Part shown: positions 25,298 through 34,307 of the stretch, in pieces
How positions within the stretch are numbered: position 1 is the stretch's first letter
How the letters are laid out: each line of letters begins with the position of its first letter
Origin: Fimbriiglobus ruber
Lineage (GTDB): Bacteria; Planctomycetota; Planctomycetia; Gemmatales; Gemmataceae
Assembly (NCBI RefSeq): GCF_002197845.1
Contig: NZ_NIDE01000014.1
Coordinates: forward strand, 744,001-808,000
Reading direction: 5' to 3'
Length of the DNA stretch: 64,000 nt
Notes under the pieces: model-generated
What the model was told of the DNA's origin: nothing
The model's database searches: none
Seen by the model: the letters and a program-made list of their open reading frames with translations, nothing else
Program-made: the position numbers and the translations under genes

Positions 25298-27865
25298 ATG
25301 TCGACTTCACACCCCGACCGCCGCGAATTCCTCCTGGCCGGCGCCGCCACACTTGCTACCGGCTATGCCGACCTGACTGCGACGCCGGTTCGCCCATCAG
25401 CGCCGATTCCCACCACGCCCGACCCGCCACTCCCGGCCGGCATGATCGCCCGATTCGCGTCGCCCCGGTTCCGCTGTCCCGAAATTCCGATTGCTCTCAA
25501 ACTGAGCCCCCAAGGAAAGTATGTCCTGGCGTTCACTGAGACCACACTGTTCGTCTTTGAAACCGTGACCGGACGAATGACCGGCGAACTGGCGCGGCCG
25601 AAGGGGCTTCAGTTGTCGCCCGCGTTCTCAAACGAGCATACCGTGGTCTTTCCGGGCACTCTGTCCGATGGCCCGAATCTCGATTTGCTCCGTGTCGATT
25701 TGCGGTCCGCGGCCGTGCAACGAATCACAACGGCGATTCGCGTTTCGGAGACGTGGACGGCCGTCGTCAGTCCGGACGCGACCGCGGTCGCGGTGTTACT
25801 CGACGGCAAACTATCCCTTCACGAGCTACCGTCAGCCAAAGTAGTCTGGAGCGCGGTTGGTCTTACAGCCGACAACCCTCAGCCCTGCTTCTCGCCGAGC
25901 GGCCGCTTCCTCGCGGTCGCGAAAACGGATGCGAACAAGAATACGGAGGCCGTGGTCGTTCACGACGCCCGGTCAGGGGCAGTCGTGTTCTGGTTCGGCT
26001 GCTTCGTCTCGGAACTGGAATCCGTTTATCCACAGGTTCTCGAATTCACTCCGGACGGTATTGGGGTGACGTACAGAGGGTTTCGCAAGAAGACGGTCTG
26101 GGATCTGTGGACGGGCACCCCGCGCGATCTCGGTGTCAAACCTCATGTGGTCGCGTTCATAGGACTTGGTAAGTATGTTCGCCGTCCGACTGGGGAAGGA
26201 GCGGGATTATTTGAGGCGGTCGAAATGGGTTCCGCCGGCTCCGTCCGGACGTTCGAGACATCCCCCTCTGTCAACGGAGAGTTGGCTTGTCCCGTTGTAG
26301 CCAATGCCACCGTGGCGGTCGCGGCTCAAACGGGAGGCGGAATCACGGTTTGGGACACGGGCACCGGGAAAATATTACCCCAGTCTGCCAGTCCGCCCCG
26401 TGCGCTTATCTCGCCCCGCTTCAGTCCAACCGGGCAGTTATCGGCGCGCTGTTGGTGGTCCCATCAGATTACCAGCTATTGGAGTTGGAATCCGACCACC
26501 GGATCAGCGCGAGAACTCGGAGCATGGTCGCGGGCGTGGTTGTCTCCCGACGAACAGTATCTAGCCAAGATTGTCGGGTCGGGAAAGGGGGACGGGTATC
26601 GCGTTGACGTATTCGAGGCGCGGGACGGCAAGCGGGTCGCTAGTCTTCCCATCCCGAACGACAAAGGAACAGATGTCGGTTTCAGCGGAGACGGCGACCT
26701 ATTCGGGGTCGCCGATGAGACCCACTTGTGGGTCCAGCGAATCGGCGACGGCAGGAAACGGATCGTAGATATACCACGAAACAAGGGGCAGAAGTATTTT
26801 ACATGCGACGTAGAACTCTCTCACAACGGGCATGTCGCACTTGTCAGCCGAAAAATCCTTGATCATTTAAGCCGCTATGAGATCTGCGTCGTTGCCGTTC
26901 GGGCTGGTAAGGTTCTCCACCAGCTTACAGTTAAAGGGATGGATGTAGACGGATCTGTCTCGCCCGACGGTACTCGTTTTTCTCTCGTGATCACGCCCGA
27001 GGTGGTCTATGGTGAGGATGTTCCTCAAGCGCGGCTCAAAATTTATCGCGTATCGACCGACAGAGAGCCCGTCGCAATCGAGTACCCGAACGATATTCCC
27101 GTTGCACACGAATACTGGGGGCGGTTTCACCCATTCGCCGCTCGGTTCTCGCCGGACAACCGTGCTGTTGTAGCGGCTGGATCTCCCTATGAAGTCACTG
27201 TCAGAGAGGTAGCGGGTGGAGCCGAGCGGGTGAAGTACCGGACTCGTGGGATCGTCACCGGGGCCGAGTTCAGCCCGGACGGAACGGCCATCGCCATCAC
27301 CACCTACGACACCCCGATCGCCCTCTGGGACTACCGCGGTCTCCGCGCCACCCACCCCACCCCCGATCGCGCCGCCGTCCGCCGGGCGTGGGACGAGCTG
27401 GCTTCCGCCGACGCCGTCCATGGATTTGCGGCGATTCAAACGATGACGCGGTCTCCTAGCTTGTCACTTCCGCTCCTCCGCGAACAACTTCCCCCTGCGG
27501 TCCGAATCTCGGCAACGCGCGTCCGCCAACTGGTGGCCGACCTGGACGCGAACGACTACCCGACCCGCGCGCTCGCCGACACGGCCTTGCGGGGGATCGC
27601 GGATCACGCCGCACGATTGCTCCAGGCCGAATATGACTGCGCCACCGTACCGGAGGTGCGGCGCCAGTTGGGAGCAATTCTGTCTCCCCCACCGTGGCTG
27701 GTGCCCCGGCAACTCCTCGTGATCCGGGCCGTCGAAGCGGTCGAGTGGATCGGGACGCCGGACGCCGTCCGACTCCTCCGCGCGTGGGCGGACGGTGCCC
27801 CGGGTGCCCTGCTGACGACCGAAGCGCAGGCAGCTCTCCGTCGTGTCCAGGCGTCGCCCGGATGA
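25298..27865 (+). CDS. Tat-type exported WD40 protein, paralogue 3 of 3
   Basis: 855 residues from ATG 25298, again with CGGCCAGGATG upstream. Tat-like start DRREFLLAGAATLATGYAD; propeller units such as FSPSGRFLAVAKTDANKNTE and FSPDGTAIAITTYDTPIALW; C-terminal module VRQLVADLDANDYPTRALAD and IGTPDAVRLLRAWADGA. It ends the operon: the next gene is convergent and begins 3 bp beyond its stop. Same inferred role as its paralogues. Confidence 0.85.
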   Translation: MSTSHPDRREFLLAGAATLATGYADLTATPVRPSAPIPTTPDPPLPAGMIARFASPRFRCPEIPIALKLSPQGKYVLAFTETTLFVFETVTGRMTGELARPKGLQLSPAFSNEHTVVFPGTLSDGPNLDLLRVDLRSAAVQRITTAIRVSETWTAVVSPDATAVAVLLDGKLSLHELPSAKVVWSAVGLTADNPQPCFSPSGRFLAVAKTDANKNTEAVVVHDARSGAVVFWFGCFVSELESVYPQVLEFTPDGIGVTYRGFRKKTVWDLWTGTPRDLGVKPHVVAFIGLGKYVRRPTGEGAGLFEAVEMGSAGSVRTFETSPSVNGELACPVVANATVAVAAQTGGGITVWDTGTGKILPQSASPPRALISPRFSPTGQLSARCWWSHQITSYWSWNPTTGSARELGAWSRAWLSPDEQYLAKIVGSGKGDGYRVDVFEARDGKRVASLPIPNDKGTDVGFSGDGDLFGVADETHLWVQRIGDGRKRIVDIPRNKGQKYFTCDVELSHNGHVALVSRKILDHLSRYEICVVAVRAGKVLHQLTVKGMDVDGSVSPDGTRFSLVITPEVVYGEDVPQARLKIYRVSTDREPVAIEYPNDIPVAHEYWGRFHPFAARFSPDNRAVVAAGSPYEVTVREVAGGAERVKYRTRGIVTGAEFSPDGTAIAITTYDTPIALWDYRGLRATHPTPDRAAVRRAWDELASADAVHGFAAIQTMTRSPSLSLPLLREQLPPAVRISATRVRQLVADLDANDYPTRALADTALRGIADHAARLLQAEYDCATVPEVRRQLGAILSPPPWLVPRQLLVIRAVEAVEWIGTPDAVRLLRAWADGAPGALLTTEAQAALRRVQASPG

Positions 27866-27868
27866 GGT

Positions 27869-29107
27869 TCACCAAATCGAGACCGGCTCCCGGTTGTATC
27901 GCATGCCGAGTTCCAGGCGGACCCGGTGGGAAATCCCGATCTCGGTGAAGGTCAGGCGACGGAGGCCACGAAGGATCGGTGACTCCATGACGGCCAGGAA
28001 CCCGCCGTCCCCGATCGGGTTGTGGCTCACGTCGAGGGCCGCGAGCCGGGACAGGTAGGGAGACCGAGCCAGCGTCTCCAGCCCGACCCCGGTAACGTGG
28101 TTCGCGTTCAGGCGGAGCATGCGGAGACCGGCCAGCGTTGGCGTGCCCGCGAGGAGGTCGACGCCGGCGTCGCCCAGGTCGTTGTGCCCCAGGTCGAGTT
28201 CGCGGACCCCGGCGGCCGTCGCGTCGCCCAGCAGCCACTCCAGCCCCGCCGCGGTCAGCCCGTTCCCGGACAGGTCGAGGCTGCTCACGCGGAACAGCGC
28301 GGACGCCCGCGGAGTCGTCACGAGGCGCGGCCCGCCGATCCGGTTCCCAGCCAGCCCGAGGCGGTCCAGGAGCGAGAACCGGTCCGGGTCGGCGAGCCGA
28401 CCGGCCGCGACGGGGCCGACCGCGTTGCCGCCCAGTTCGAGTCGTCGCAGGCGGTCGAACCGCGGGCACCCGGCGAGCCCCAGACCGGCCGGTTCGCCGA
28501 GTTCGTTCTCGCCCAGGTCCAGGTCTTCCAGTGCGGCCAATCCCGGGGCGGAGACGATCTGCTCGGCCCCCGCGTCGCCGATCCGGTTCCGCCCGAGGTG
28601 GAGCAGCTTCAGCCCGGACAGGTACGGCGACTCGGCCACCGCCCGCGCGAGGGTGTCCCCCAGGTGCTGGCCGAAGACGGTCAGGCCCGTCAGCCGGGCG
28701 AGGTGGGGGGACGTGAGGACGGGGGCGACGTGGCTACCGAGGTCGAGGACGTGCAGGTGCCGCACGGGGCCGGCTTCAAAGATCGCGTGGGCGTGGGCGA
28801 GGAACTGCCGGGCGGTGACTTTGATCTCGTCCACGAACCCGCGCCGGAAGACCGGGCCGGTGGCCAGCCCGTGAAACGGGGCGGCCCACAGGTCGGCGTA
28901 CCGCCCGAGCAGGTCGCGCTCGACCCGCACCAGTTCCCCCCGCCGGCGGTCGTATTGCGGCACCCGGGCCAGCGCGATCTGCACCCGGATGAACTCGCCC
29001 CGCGGGTCGCCCTGCTCGTCCAGCCAGTCGGCGTAGATGAGCCGCAGGCCGTCGTCGTCCGGGGCTTCGCGGACGCGGGCCAGGAACCCCTCGTCCGTGT
29101 GGTGCAT
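27869..29107 (-). CDS. TIGR02996-domain leucine-rich-repeat protein
   Basis: 412 residues from ATG 29107. The first ~50 residues are the TIGR02996 'repeat-companion' domain typical of Gemmataceae: EGFLARVREAPDDDGLRLIY ADWLDEQGDPRGEFIRVQ. The rest is leucine-rich repeats of the ribonuclease-inhibitor type (LDLGENELGEPAGLGLAGCP, LDLSGNGLTAAGLEWLLG, LDVSHNPIGDGGFLAV). No signal peptide, so probably cytoplasmic and used for protein binding. Its 3' end faces the WD40 operon with a 3-bp gap. Confidence 0.88.
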   Translation of the reverse strand: MHHTDEGFLARVREAPDDDGLRLIYADWLDEQGDPRGEFIRVQIALARVPQYDRRRGELVRVERDLLGRYADLWAAPFHGLATGPVFRRGFVDEIKVTARQFLAHAHAIFEAGPVRHLHVLDLGSHVAPVLTSPHLARLTGLTVFGQHLGDTLARAVAESPYLSGLKLLHLGRNRIGDAGAEQIVSAPGLAALEDLDLGENELGEPAGLGLAGCPRFDRLRRLELGGNAVGPVAAGRLADPDRFSLLDRLGLAGNRIGGPRLVTTPRASALFRVSSLDLSGNGLTAAGLEWLLGDATAAGVRELDLGHNDLGDAGVDLLAGTPTLAGLRMLRLNANHVTGVGLETLARSPYLSRLAALDVSHNPIGDGGFLAVMESPILRGLRRLTFTEIGISHRVRLELGMRYNREPVSIW

Positions 29108-29242
29108 GTCCGGGCGCTCCTTGCGTAAACGTCGATCGCAAGAATAGCACGCGGAACGACCTTCGGCACGACCCGATTTTCACTCCCGTCGGTGAACGAC
29201 ACGGTATGCTGTCAGAGTCCCGAACCATTGAGGGGATCGCCC

Positions 29243-29701
29243 GTGCCAACCCGTTTCACGCTATCCCGGCAGGTTGCGGCGCCGCCGCAAGCGGTATTCG
29301 CGATCGTGACCAACCCCGAGCGCGTGCGGGAGTGCGTCACGGCGATCAAGGCGTTCGAGGTCATTCCCCCGGGGCCGGTGGCCGTCGGGACGAAGATTCG
29401 GGAAACACGGATCATGTTCGGCCGCGAGGCGACCGAGACGTTCGAGGTGGCCGAATGCGATCCGCCGTCGAAGTACACGCTCACCGCCATCTCGTGCGGC
29501 GCACAGTATCGGGTCGAACACCGATTCGTGCCGGACGGCGCGGGGACGCGGTTCGAGATCGAGATGACGATCGCCGGGGCGTCGTTCTTCGCCAAGCTGA
29601 TGTCCCCGCTCGCCCGGCTGATGATGAGGCCGATGAAAAAGGCGATCGCCGGCGACATGGCCGCGATCGCCTCCGCGGCAGAGAAAGCGGCCCCTCAGTA
29701 G
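29243..29701 (+). CDS. SRPBCC-family (START-like) protein
   Basis: 152 residues from GTG 29243 (GAGGGGA upstream). It starts TRFTLSRQVAAPPQAVFAIV and has the alternating strands and long C-terminal helix (LMSPLARLMMRPMKKAIAGD) of polyketide-cyclase/START-like proteins that hold a hydrophobic ligand or modify one. Length is usual for the family. Convergent with the flavoprotein gene, 3 bp away. Ligand unknown. Confidence 0.82.
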   Translation: MPTRFTLSRQVAAPPQAVFAIVTNPERVRECVTAIKAFEVIPPGPVAVGTKIRETRIMFGREATETFEVAECDPPSKYTLTAISCGAQYRVEHRFVPDGAGTRFEIEMTIAGASFFAKLMSPLARLMMRPMKKAIAGDMAAIASAAEKAAPQ

Positions 29702-29704
29702 GGG

Positions 29705-30871
29705 CTACGCCGCTTTCTTGGCGTATAAATCGAGACCAGGTTTGCCGGCGACAACCGCGAACGTCCGGCGGACGTGGGCGTGGCCGTCCTGGATCAAGAA
29801 GTTCGAGTCCCGCCCCTTCGCCTTCGCCCCAAGGATGAAATAACCGGGTTCGTCCGTCTCGACCCGGCCGGCCGGCTCGCCCACGCGCAGTTCCGCGCAC
29901 GCCGACAGGTCGGGTCGGTAGCCCACGTTCGCGATCACCCGCTCCACGTCCCACGTCGTCGGCTTGCCGGCCAGTCGCGCGGCCACGCGGAAGCCCTGGT
30001 CGGGGCCGCCGCAGACGAGTTCGTCGATCATGGCCTGCGGGTGATATTCGAGGTTCCCGTCGCACCGCATCGCCAGACTGTTTGCCCGGGCGGCGAGCCG
30101 GTCGCGCTCCTTAAGGGGGTCGCCCCCGATGCGGCCGAGCGGCTGCGTGCGCGGGCCGTTCGTGAGCCAGATCACCCACGTCGCCTGATGGACCTCGGCC
30201 AGCGTCGCCAACTCGCAGACCGCCGTCGCCGCCGAGTACCCGGCGCCGATGACGAGGACGCTCTTGCCGGCGTAGTGCCCCGTCCGGGCACCGCGAACAT
30301 CTTCGGGCCAGTACGCCGCGTGCTGCCGGGCGGCCACCTCGCCGACGGCCGGGATGCCGCCGTCGCCGACCCAGTTCGGCCGACCGAGTGTGCCGGTACA
30401 ATCGAGGACCACGTCGGCCGCGTCGAACCGCTCGACGCCCCTGGGATCGCGGACGAGGAGTCGGAACGGCGGCAGCGGCTTCTTCGGGTCCGCGGGTTCA
30501 CCCTTGCGCCACCCCGCCCGGCCGATCGCGACCACCCGCGTCTGGGGCTGGACGAGACCCCGCAAGGCGGACGATTCCGCCAGCGGGGCCAGGTACGCGT
30601 CACGGAATTCCTTGCCCGTGATGAGGTCCGTGTCGGCCGGGAGTTCGCGGTCCGGGGCGTCGCGCAGGAGGGCCGCGAGGCCGAGGGGGGTGACGTTCAT
30701 CCCGAACGGGGTGAACATCCGCAGGAACCCCCATCGCTCGACGTGGGCACCGGGAGCGTTGGCTTCGTAAACGGTGACGGGGTGCCCCAAAGATTTGGCG
30801 TAGAGCGCGGCTTCCAGCCCGATCGGTCCCGCGCCCAGGATTGCCACACGCGGCAGCGTCGGCTTACTCAT
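29705..30871 (-). CDS. FAD/NAD(P)-binding oxidoreductase
   Basis: 388 residues from ATG 30871. Two dinucleotide-binding motifs are visible: VAILGAGPIGLEAALYAKSL at the N terminus (FAD) and SVLVIGAGYSAATAVCELA at ~210 (NADPH), as in flavin monooxygenases and related disulfide-type reductases. A later FILGAKAKGRDSNFLIQDGH fits the conserved C-terminal FAD-contact region. No substrate clue. The annotation 'flavoprotein monooxygenase-like' is also possible. Confidence 0.85.
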   Translation of the reverse strand: MSKPTLPRVAILGAGPIGLEAALYAKSLGHPVTVYEANAPGAHVERWGFLRMFTPFGMNVTPLGLAALLRDAPDRELPADTDLITGKEFRDAYLAPLAESSALRGLVQPQTRVVAIGRAGWRKGEPADPKKPLPPFRLLVRDPRGVERFDAADVVLDCTGTLGRPNWVGDGGIPAVGEVAARQHAAYWPEDVRGARTGHYAGKSVLVIGAGYSAATAVCELATLAEVHQATWVIWLTNGPRTQPLGRIGGDPLKERDRLAARANSLAMRCDGNLEYHPQAMIDELVCGGPDQGFRVAARLAGKPTTWDVERVIANVGYRPDLSACAELRVGEPAGRVETDEPGYFILGAKAKGRDSNFLIQDGHAHVRRTFAVVAGKPGLDLYAKKAA

Positions 30872-30997
30872 CGCGGCCTCCGTGCCGGGTGTGGGAAGTA
30901 ATATAGCGTAACTCTAACCCGCGACCGTCGACTTGCTCAACCGGAACCGACGTCGAACCAACGGACTCACACTGGGAACCGGAAGATGTGCGGGTTA

Positions 30998-31106
30998 TGC
31001 CGGGAAGGGAGACTTGGGCTCTGCCCCAAACCCCACTGGAAGGCCGTGGGCCCTCCAGACCTCCCCATTTGCTCCCGATCAGCGGGGCGTCCCGCTGATC
31101 GGGAGC
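30998..31106 (+). repeat. left copy of a multi-hairpin inverted repeat
   Basis: This ~109-bp copy shares a conserved block (TGCCGGG..., GGGCTCTGCCCCAAACCCC, GGCCGTGGGCCCTCCAGACC) with the reverse complement of 31833-31949. At its inner end a perfect 16-bp hairpin follows (31071-31086 with 31091-31106, loop GCGT). The two copies face each other around the AT-rich gene at 31269-31727. Confidence 0.8.
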
Positions 31107-31268
31107 AGTGGCCGTTGATGCTCAGGGCAGGCGGAGCCTGCTTCGCCCCGGGCGCCTAACAGGGAAGCCAGCTAAGAGGGCGGGCTATAATCGAAAATTA
31201 GTTAGGTCGATAGAATCATACGTATTCATGAATTCTTACGGGCCGATTACAGTGGGCAGTATCGAATA

Positions 31269-31727
31269 TTAGTATTCGTCATACGTACCGTTGAATATAT
31301 CTATATTGAGGTCGCGTTTTTGACATTCAATGATAAAGTTAATTGGCATGGACACCCTGAGAAACGGCCTATTTGGACAGATGCATATGCATATATCTAA
31401 CGCATAGCCGAGCGCCCTCCACGAAGCGACAAGTTTGATCGGGATTTTCACAAGCTTATTTAAGGCCGCTTTGAACCAGATGTCGTTTATGTGTATAAGA
31501 TCATTTGGCGTATAGAGCTGGCAATTCAGCGATGATTCATAAATTGCATCTGCGAGCAAAATATATGCACCACGATTGCCAATAATTTTCTGATAGTGTG
31601 GCGGAAAATGCTGTCGCGGAAGACCGAAATGTTTGTACAAATCGCAGCTTTCGAGAGCCGCGGCCTCTTCGATCGCGCAACTCTGAAGGACTATGCCACA
31701 CCAAAACGAGTCTTCCGTAAGCTTCAT
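31269..31727 (-). CDS. orphan AT-rich gene of unknown function
   Basis: 152 residues from ATG 31727, preceded by AGGGAAGG; the frame runs on upstream into the repeat but that part is not coding-like. The protein starts MKLTEDSFWCGIVLQSCAIE and holds YILLADAIYESSLNCQLYTP and CICICPNRPFLRVSMPINF. It uses far more A/T codons than any neighbour (the stretch is roughly 40-45% GC by eye against ~65% around it), a sign of transfer. It lies between the two inverted repeats. No family recognised. Confidence 0.6.
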   Translation of the reverse strand: MKLTEDSFWCGIVLQSCAIEEAAALESCDLYKHFGLPRQHFPPHYQKIIGNRGAYILLADAIYESSLNCQLYTPNDLIHINDIWFKAALNKLVKIPIKLVASWRALGYALDICICICPNRPFLRVSMPINFIIECQKRDLNIDIFNGTYDEY

Positions 31728-31832
31728 GGAATACCGCCTTCCCTGATCAAGATTTAAACCCTCTCCCGCCTTGTCATCCGCCCGGAGCGGGGTCAAGTGC
31801 TCGTGCCGTGGGCAACAAAGGTCACCGCGAGC

Positions 31833-31949
31833 GCTCCGTGGGTCGATCCGCTTTGGGATCGACCCACGGAGCGGGAGCAAGAGGGAGGTCTGGAGGGCCC
31901 ACGGCCCTCCAGCGGGGTTTGGGGCAGAGCCCCAAGACTCCACCCGGCA
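31833..31949 (-). repeat. right copy of a multi-hairpin inverted repeat
   Basis: Reverse-complement partner of 30998-31106. It contains a perfect 17-bp hairpin (31833-31849 with 31856-31872, loop GCTTTG), then a 9-bp hairpin (31890-31898 with 31904-31912, loop CCACG) and a G/C-rich palindrome around GGGGCAGAGCCCC. The conserved block is almost the same as in the left copy, but the terminal hairpin has a wholly different sequence while keeping its position and size. Confidence 0.8.
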
Positions 31950-31960
31950 CTCCCGGACTG

Positions 31961-33844
31961 CTACCTTCCCCCGCACGTAACCATTGTGGCCTCCGCCCGG
32001 CCTTGCGTGAGCCGGTAGAGGTGCCCCGCCTCCAACCCGGTCCACTCCTGAACCACGCCCTTGCGGCCCGGCCAGCGAACGCGGACTCGCTCCGCTCCGT
32101 TTTCCCGACCCAAGCCGAACGCGACCGTCAATTCACTCCCGCTCAAATACCCGCGGCTCGCGGTCACGTATTGCCGGCGGGTCTGCCCACCGGATTCGAT
32201 CGTCACCTCCGCGCCGAGGGCGTCCCGGTTCGAGACGGCCGGGTCGCCCTCAAGTGTGAAACGGAGCCAGTTGTTCCCGGTCCGGTTGTCCGCCCGGAGC
32301 AAGCGGGCCGGGCCGTTGTTTTCGATCACGACGAGATCCCAGGCGCCGTCGCCGTCGAAATCCAGGTACGCGCACCCGCGGCCCACGATCGGACGGAACA
32401 GGTCCGGTCCGGCTCGATCGGGGGGAACCGGCTCGAACAAGCCGCCGCTTGGCCGGCCGGTGTTCCGAAACAGCTGAGCCGACTGCGCGAACGTGTGGTG
32501 CGGTTGAACCCTGGAAATATCCGGTTCGAGATGGCCGTTGCACGTGAACAGGTCGGGCCGGCCGTCCAGGTCGTAGTCGAAGAAGAGGGCGCCGAACTTC
32601 ATCGGCTCGCGGCTCGCCCCGGCCAGGCCGTCCGCGGTTGCGGTTTCGCGAAACATCAGCGGCGACCGCTCGCGCAGGGTGAGGAGCGTGTCCGGCTCGT
32701 TGGTGAAGTTCGCCACGACCGCAGCCAGTTGACCCGGGCGGACTTCGGCCGCATCCACGCCCATGCCGCCGCGGGCGCGGCCGTCCGCGTAAGCCACGTT
32801 CGCCGTCAGGCCGATTTCTTCAAAGACCCGCGAACCGCCCGGCCCCGGGACGTTGTGAAAGAAGAAGTTCCGGACCGTGTCGTTGGCGACGATCAGGTCC
32901 GGCCAGCCGTCGCCGTCCGGGTCGCAGACGACCACTCCGAGCGACTTGCCGCCCGGCTGGGGCGGCCCGCCGGGGGCGACCGGTTCGCTCACGCGGACCC
33001 CCGCCCGGGCGGACACGTCCTCGAAACGGACGCCGTCGACGTTGCGGTAGAGAGCGCAGTGGGTGCCGGAGAAGTACGTCGGGGGAACGTACGCACGCTT
33101 CCCGCCGGGTAAGACGGCGCGAATCCCGAGATCGAGGGCCGGCGCCCAGGTGACGTAGTCGCAGACAAAGAGGTCGAGGCGGCCGTCGCCGTCGTAATCG
33201 AGCCAGGTCGCGGAGGACGGAAACGGGATGGGCTTGTCCCACTTCACAAAATCGGACGCGGAGACCACCGGCCACGTCCCCCCTCCGCCGACGCCGGCCC
33301 GGTCGGTCACGTCCACGAACCGCCGGCCGTTCGGCCCGGGTTCGTTGTGGTAGAGCCGGTTGCCGCCGACGGCGGTAACGAACAGGTCGGGCCAACCGTC
33401 GTTGTCGAAATCGGCGACGGCGCAGCCCATGCCGTACAACTCGATGTCCAACCCGGCGGCCGCGCTTACGTCCTCGAACGTGCCGTCGCCCTTGTTCCGG
33501 TACAGCGCCTGGGTAGCGCGACCGCTGGCGGCCTCGGGGTGGCCGGGCCAGGGGCGGCTGTTGACGAAGAACAGGTCGGGCCATCCGTCCCGGTCGAAAT
33601 CGATGACGGCGACGCCCGCGCCCATCGTTTCTGGGAGTAACTTCAGGCCCGTCGCCCCGTTGACATGGCGGAAGTGGATGCCCGCCCGCTCGGTCACGTC
33701 CGTAAACGTGACGGGCGGAAACGTCGCGATCGCTTCGGACGAGTCGGGAGGGGTGAGCGAGCGCCAATAAAGAAGGGCGGCGAGCAGGACGGCCGAGACG
33801 CCCACTCCTAGAACCAAACGCTGCCAACGGGCCGATCGGAACAT
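31961..33844 (-). CDS. CRTAC1/ASPIC-UnbV family FG-GAP repeat protein
   Basis: 627 residues from ATG 33844. A membrane anchor or signal (LVLGVGVSAVLLAALLYW) leads to FG-GAP/VCBS repeats with calcium-loop motifs DFDRDGWPDLF, DFDNDGWPDLF, DYDGDGRLDLF, DPDGDGWPDLI, DYDLDGRPDLF and DFDGDGAWDLV. The C terminus is an ASPIC/UnbV domain (LGAEVTIESGGQTRRQYVTA, RVRVRWPGRKGVVQEWTGLE). Such proteins are abundant and cell-surface located in planctomycetes; exact function unknown. Its stop lies 12 bp beyond the right hairpin repeat. Confidence 0.9.
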   Translation of the reverse strand: MFRSARWQRLVLGVGVSAVLLAALLYWRSLTPPDSSEAIATFPPVTFTDVTERAGIHFRHVNGATGLKLLPETMGAGVAVIDFDRDGWPDLFFVNSRPWPGHPEAASGRATQALYRNKGDGTFEDVSAAAGLDIELYGMGCAVADFDNDGWPDLFVTAVGGNRLYHNEPGPNGRRFVDVTDRAGVGGGGTWPVVSASDFVKWDKPIPFPSSATWLDYDGDGRLDLFVCDYVTWAPALDLGIRAVLPGGKRAYVPPTYFSGTHCALYRNVDGVRFEDVSARAGVRVSEPVAPGGPPQPGGKSLGVVVCDPDGDGWPDLIVANDTVRNFFFHNVPGPGGSRVFEEIGLTANVAYADGRARGGMGVDAAEVRPGQLAAVVANFTNEPDTLLTLRERSPLMFRETATADGLAGASREPMKFGALFFDYDLDGRPDLFTCNGHLEPDISRVQPHHTFAQSAQLFRNTGRPSGGLFEPVPPDRAGPDLFRPIVGRGCAYLDFDGDGAWDLVVIENNGPARLLRADNRTGNNWLRFTLEGDPAVSNRDALGAEVTIESGGQTRRQYVTASRGYLSGSELTVAFGLGRENGAERVRVRWPGRKGVVQEWTGLEAGHLYRLTQGRAEATMVTCGGR

Positions 33845-34307
33845 GCGGGAACGTGAGTCGAGGACGCGGGGCCAGCCGACATCTTAGCAAACGCAGGCGG
33901 GCAGACACCCGGTAGTGGACGGGTGTAGGACACGCTATTGCGTACCGTCTTGCGCGCCGGCAATGCCGGTGACGGCTTGCTCCCCCCCCGGCCGATTCGC
34001 AACGGCCCCAAAGTCCGCCGGACCGAAACCCTTCGGGGTGCAAATCTCGCCGCCCGCCGTCCTTCTTAACTGCTTGTCACTACTTGTGTTTGGTACGTGT
34101 ATCGATTATACCACTTTCGAGCGGGGCGGTTTCGGGGAGAGTTGCGCCAACAAATGGGCGGGCCGGGAGTTATGCCCGTTAGAAAGGGCGTGGCCCGTGA
34201 CCGACCGGACGCTAGACACGCCCTTCGGGGCCGGCTATGGTGGGACCTTGTGGCCGAACGGACATTCCGACTCCGGCCTACCCCGGAACTCGCACCCGCC
34301 GAGTCGT
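33845..34307. other. 463-bp divergent intergenic region
   Basis: This lies between the divergently read CRTAC1 gene and the ECF sigma gene. The stretch at about 34070-34115 is the most A/T-rich part (TATCGATTATACC) and is the best place for a promoter of the sigma operon, but no consensus could be assigned. The frames that cross it have no protein character. Confidence 0.4.

Noticed and set aside
28022-29128. 368-residue plus-strand frame opposite the LRR gene
   Set aside because: Its apparent repeats (VEFADPG, QPEAVQEREP) mirror the LRR units of the real minus-strand gene.
30998-31949. A classic transposon bounded by the inverted repeats
   Set aside because: There is no transposase inside and no target duplication at the outer ends, so only a non-autonomous or passive unit can be argued.
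31808-33112. 434-residue plus-strand frame over the CRTAC1 gene
   Set aside because: Antiparallel shadow of FG-GAP repeats; it also begins inside the hairpin repeat.
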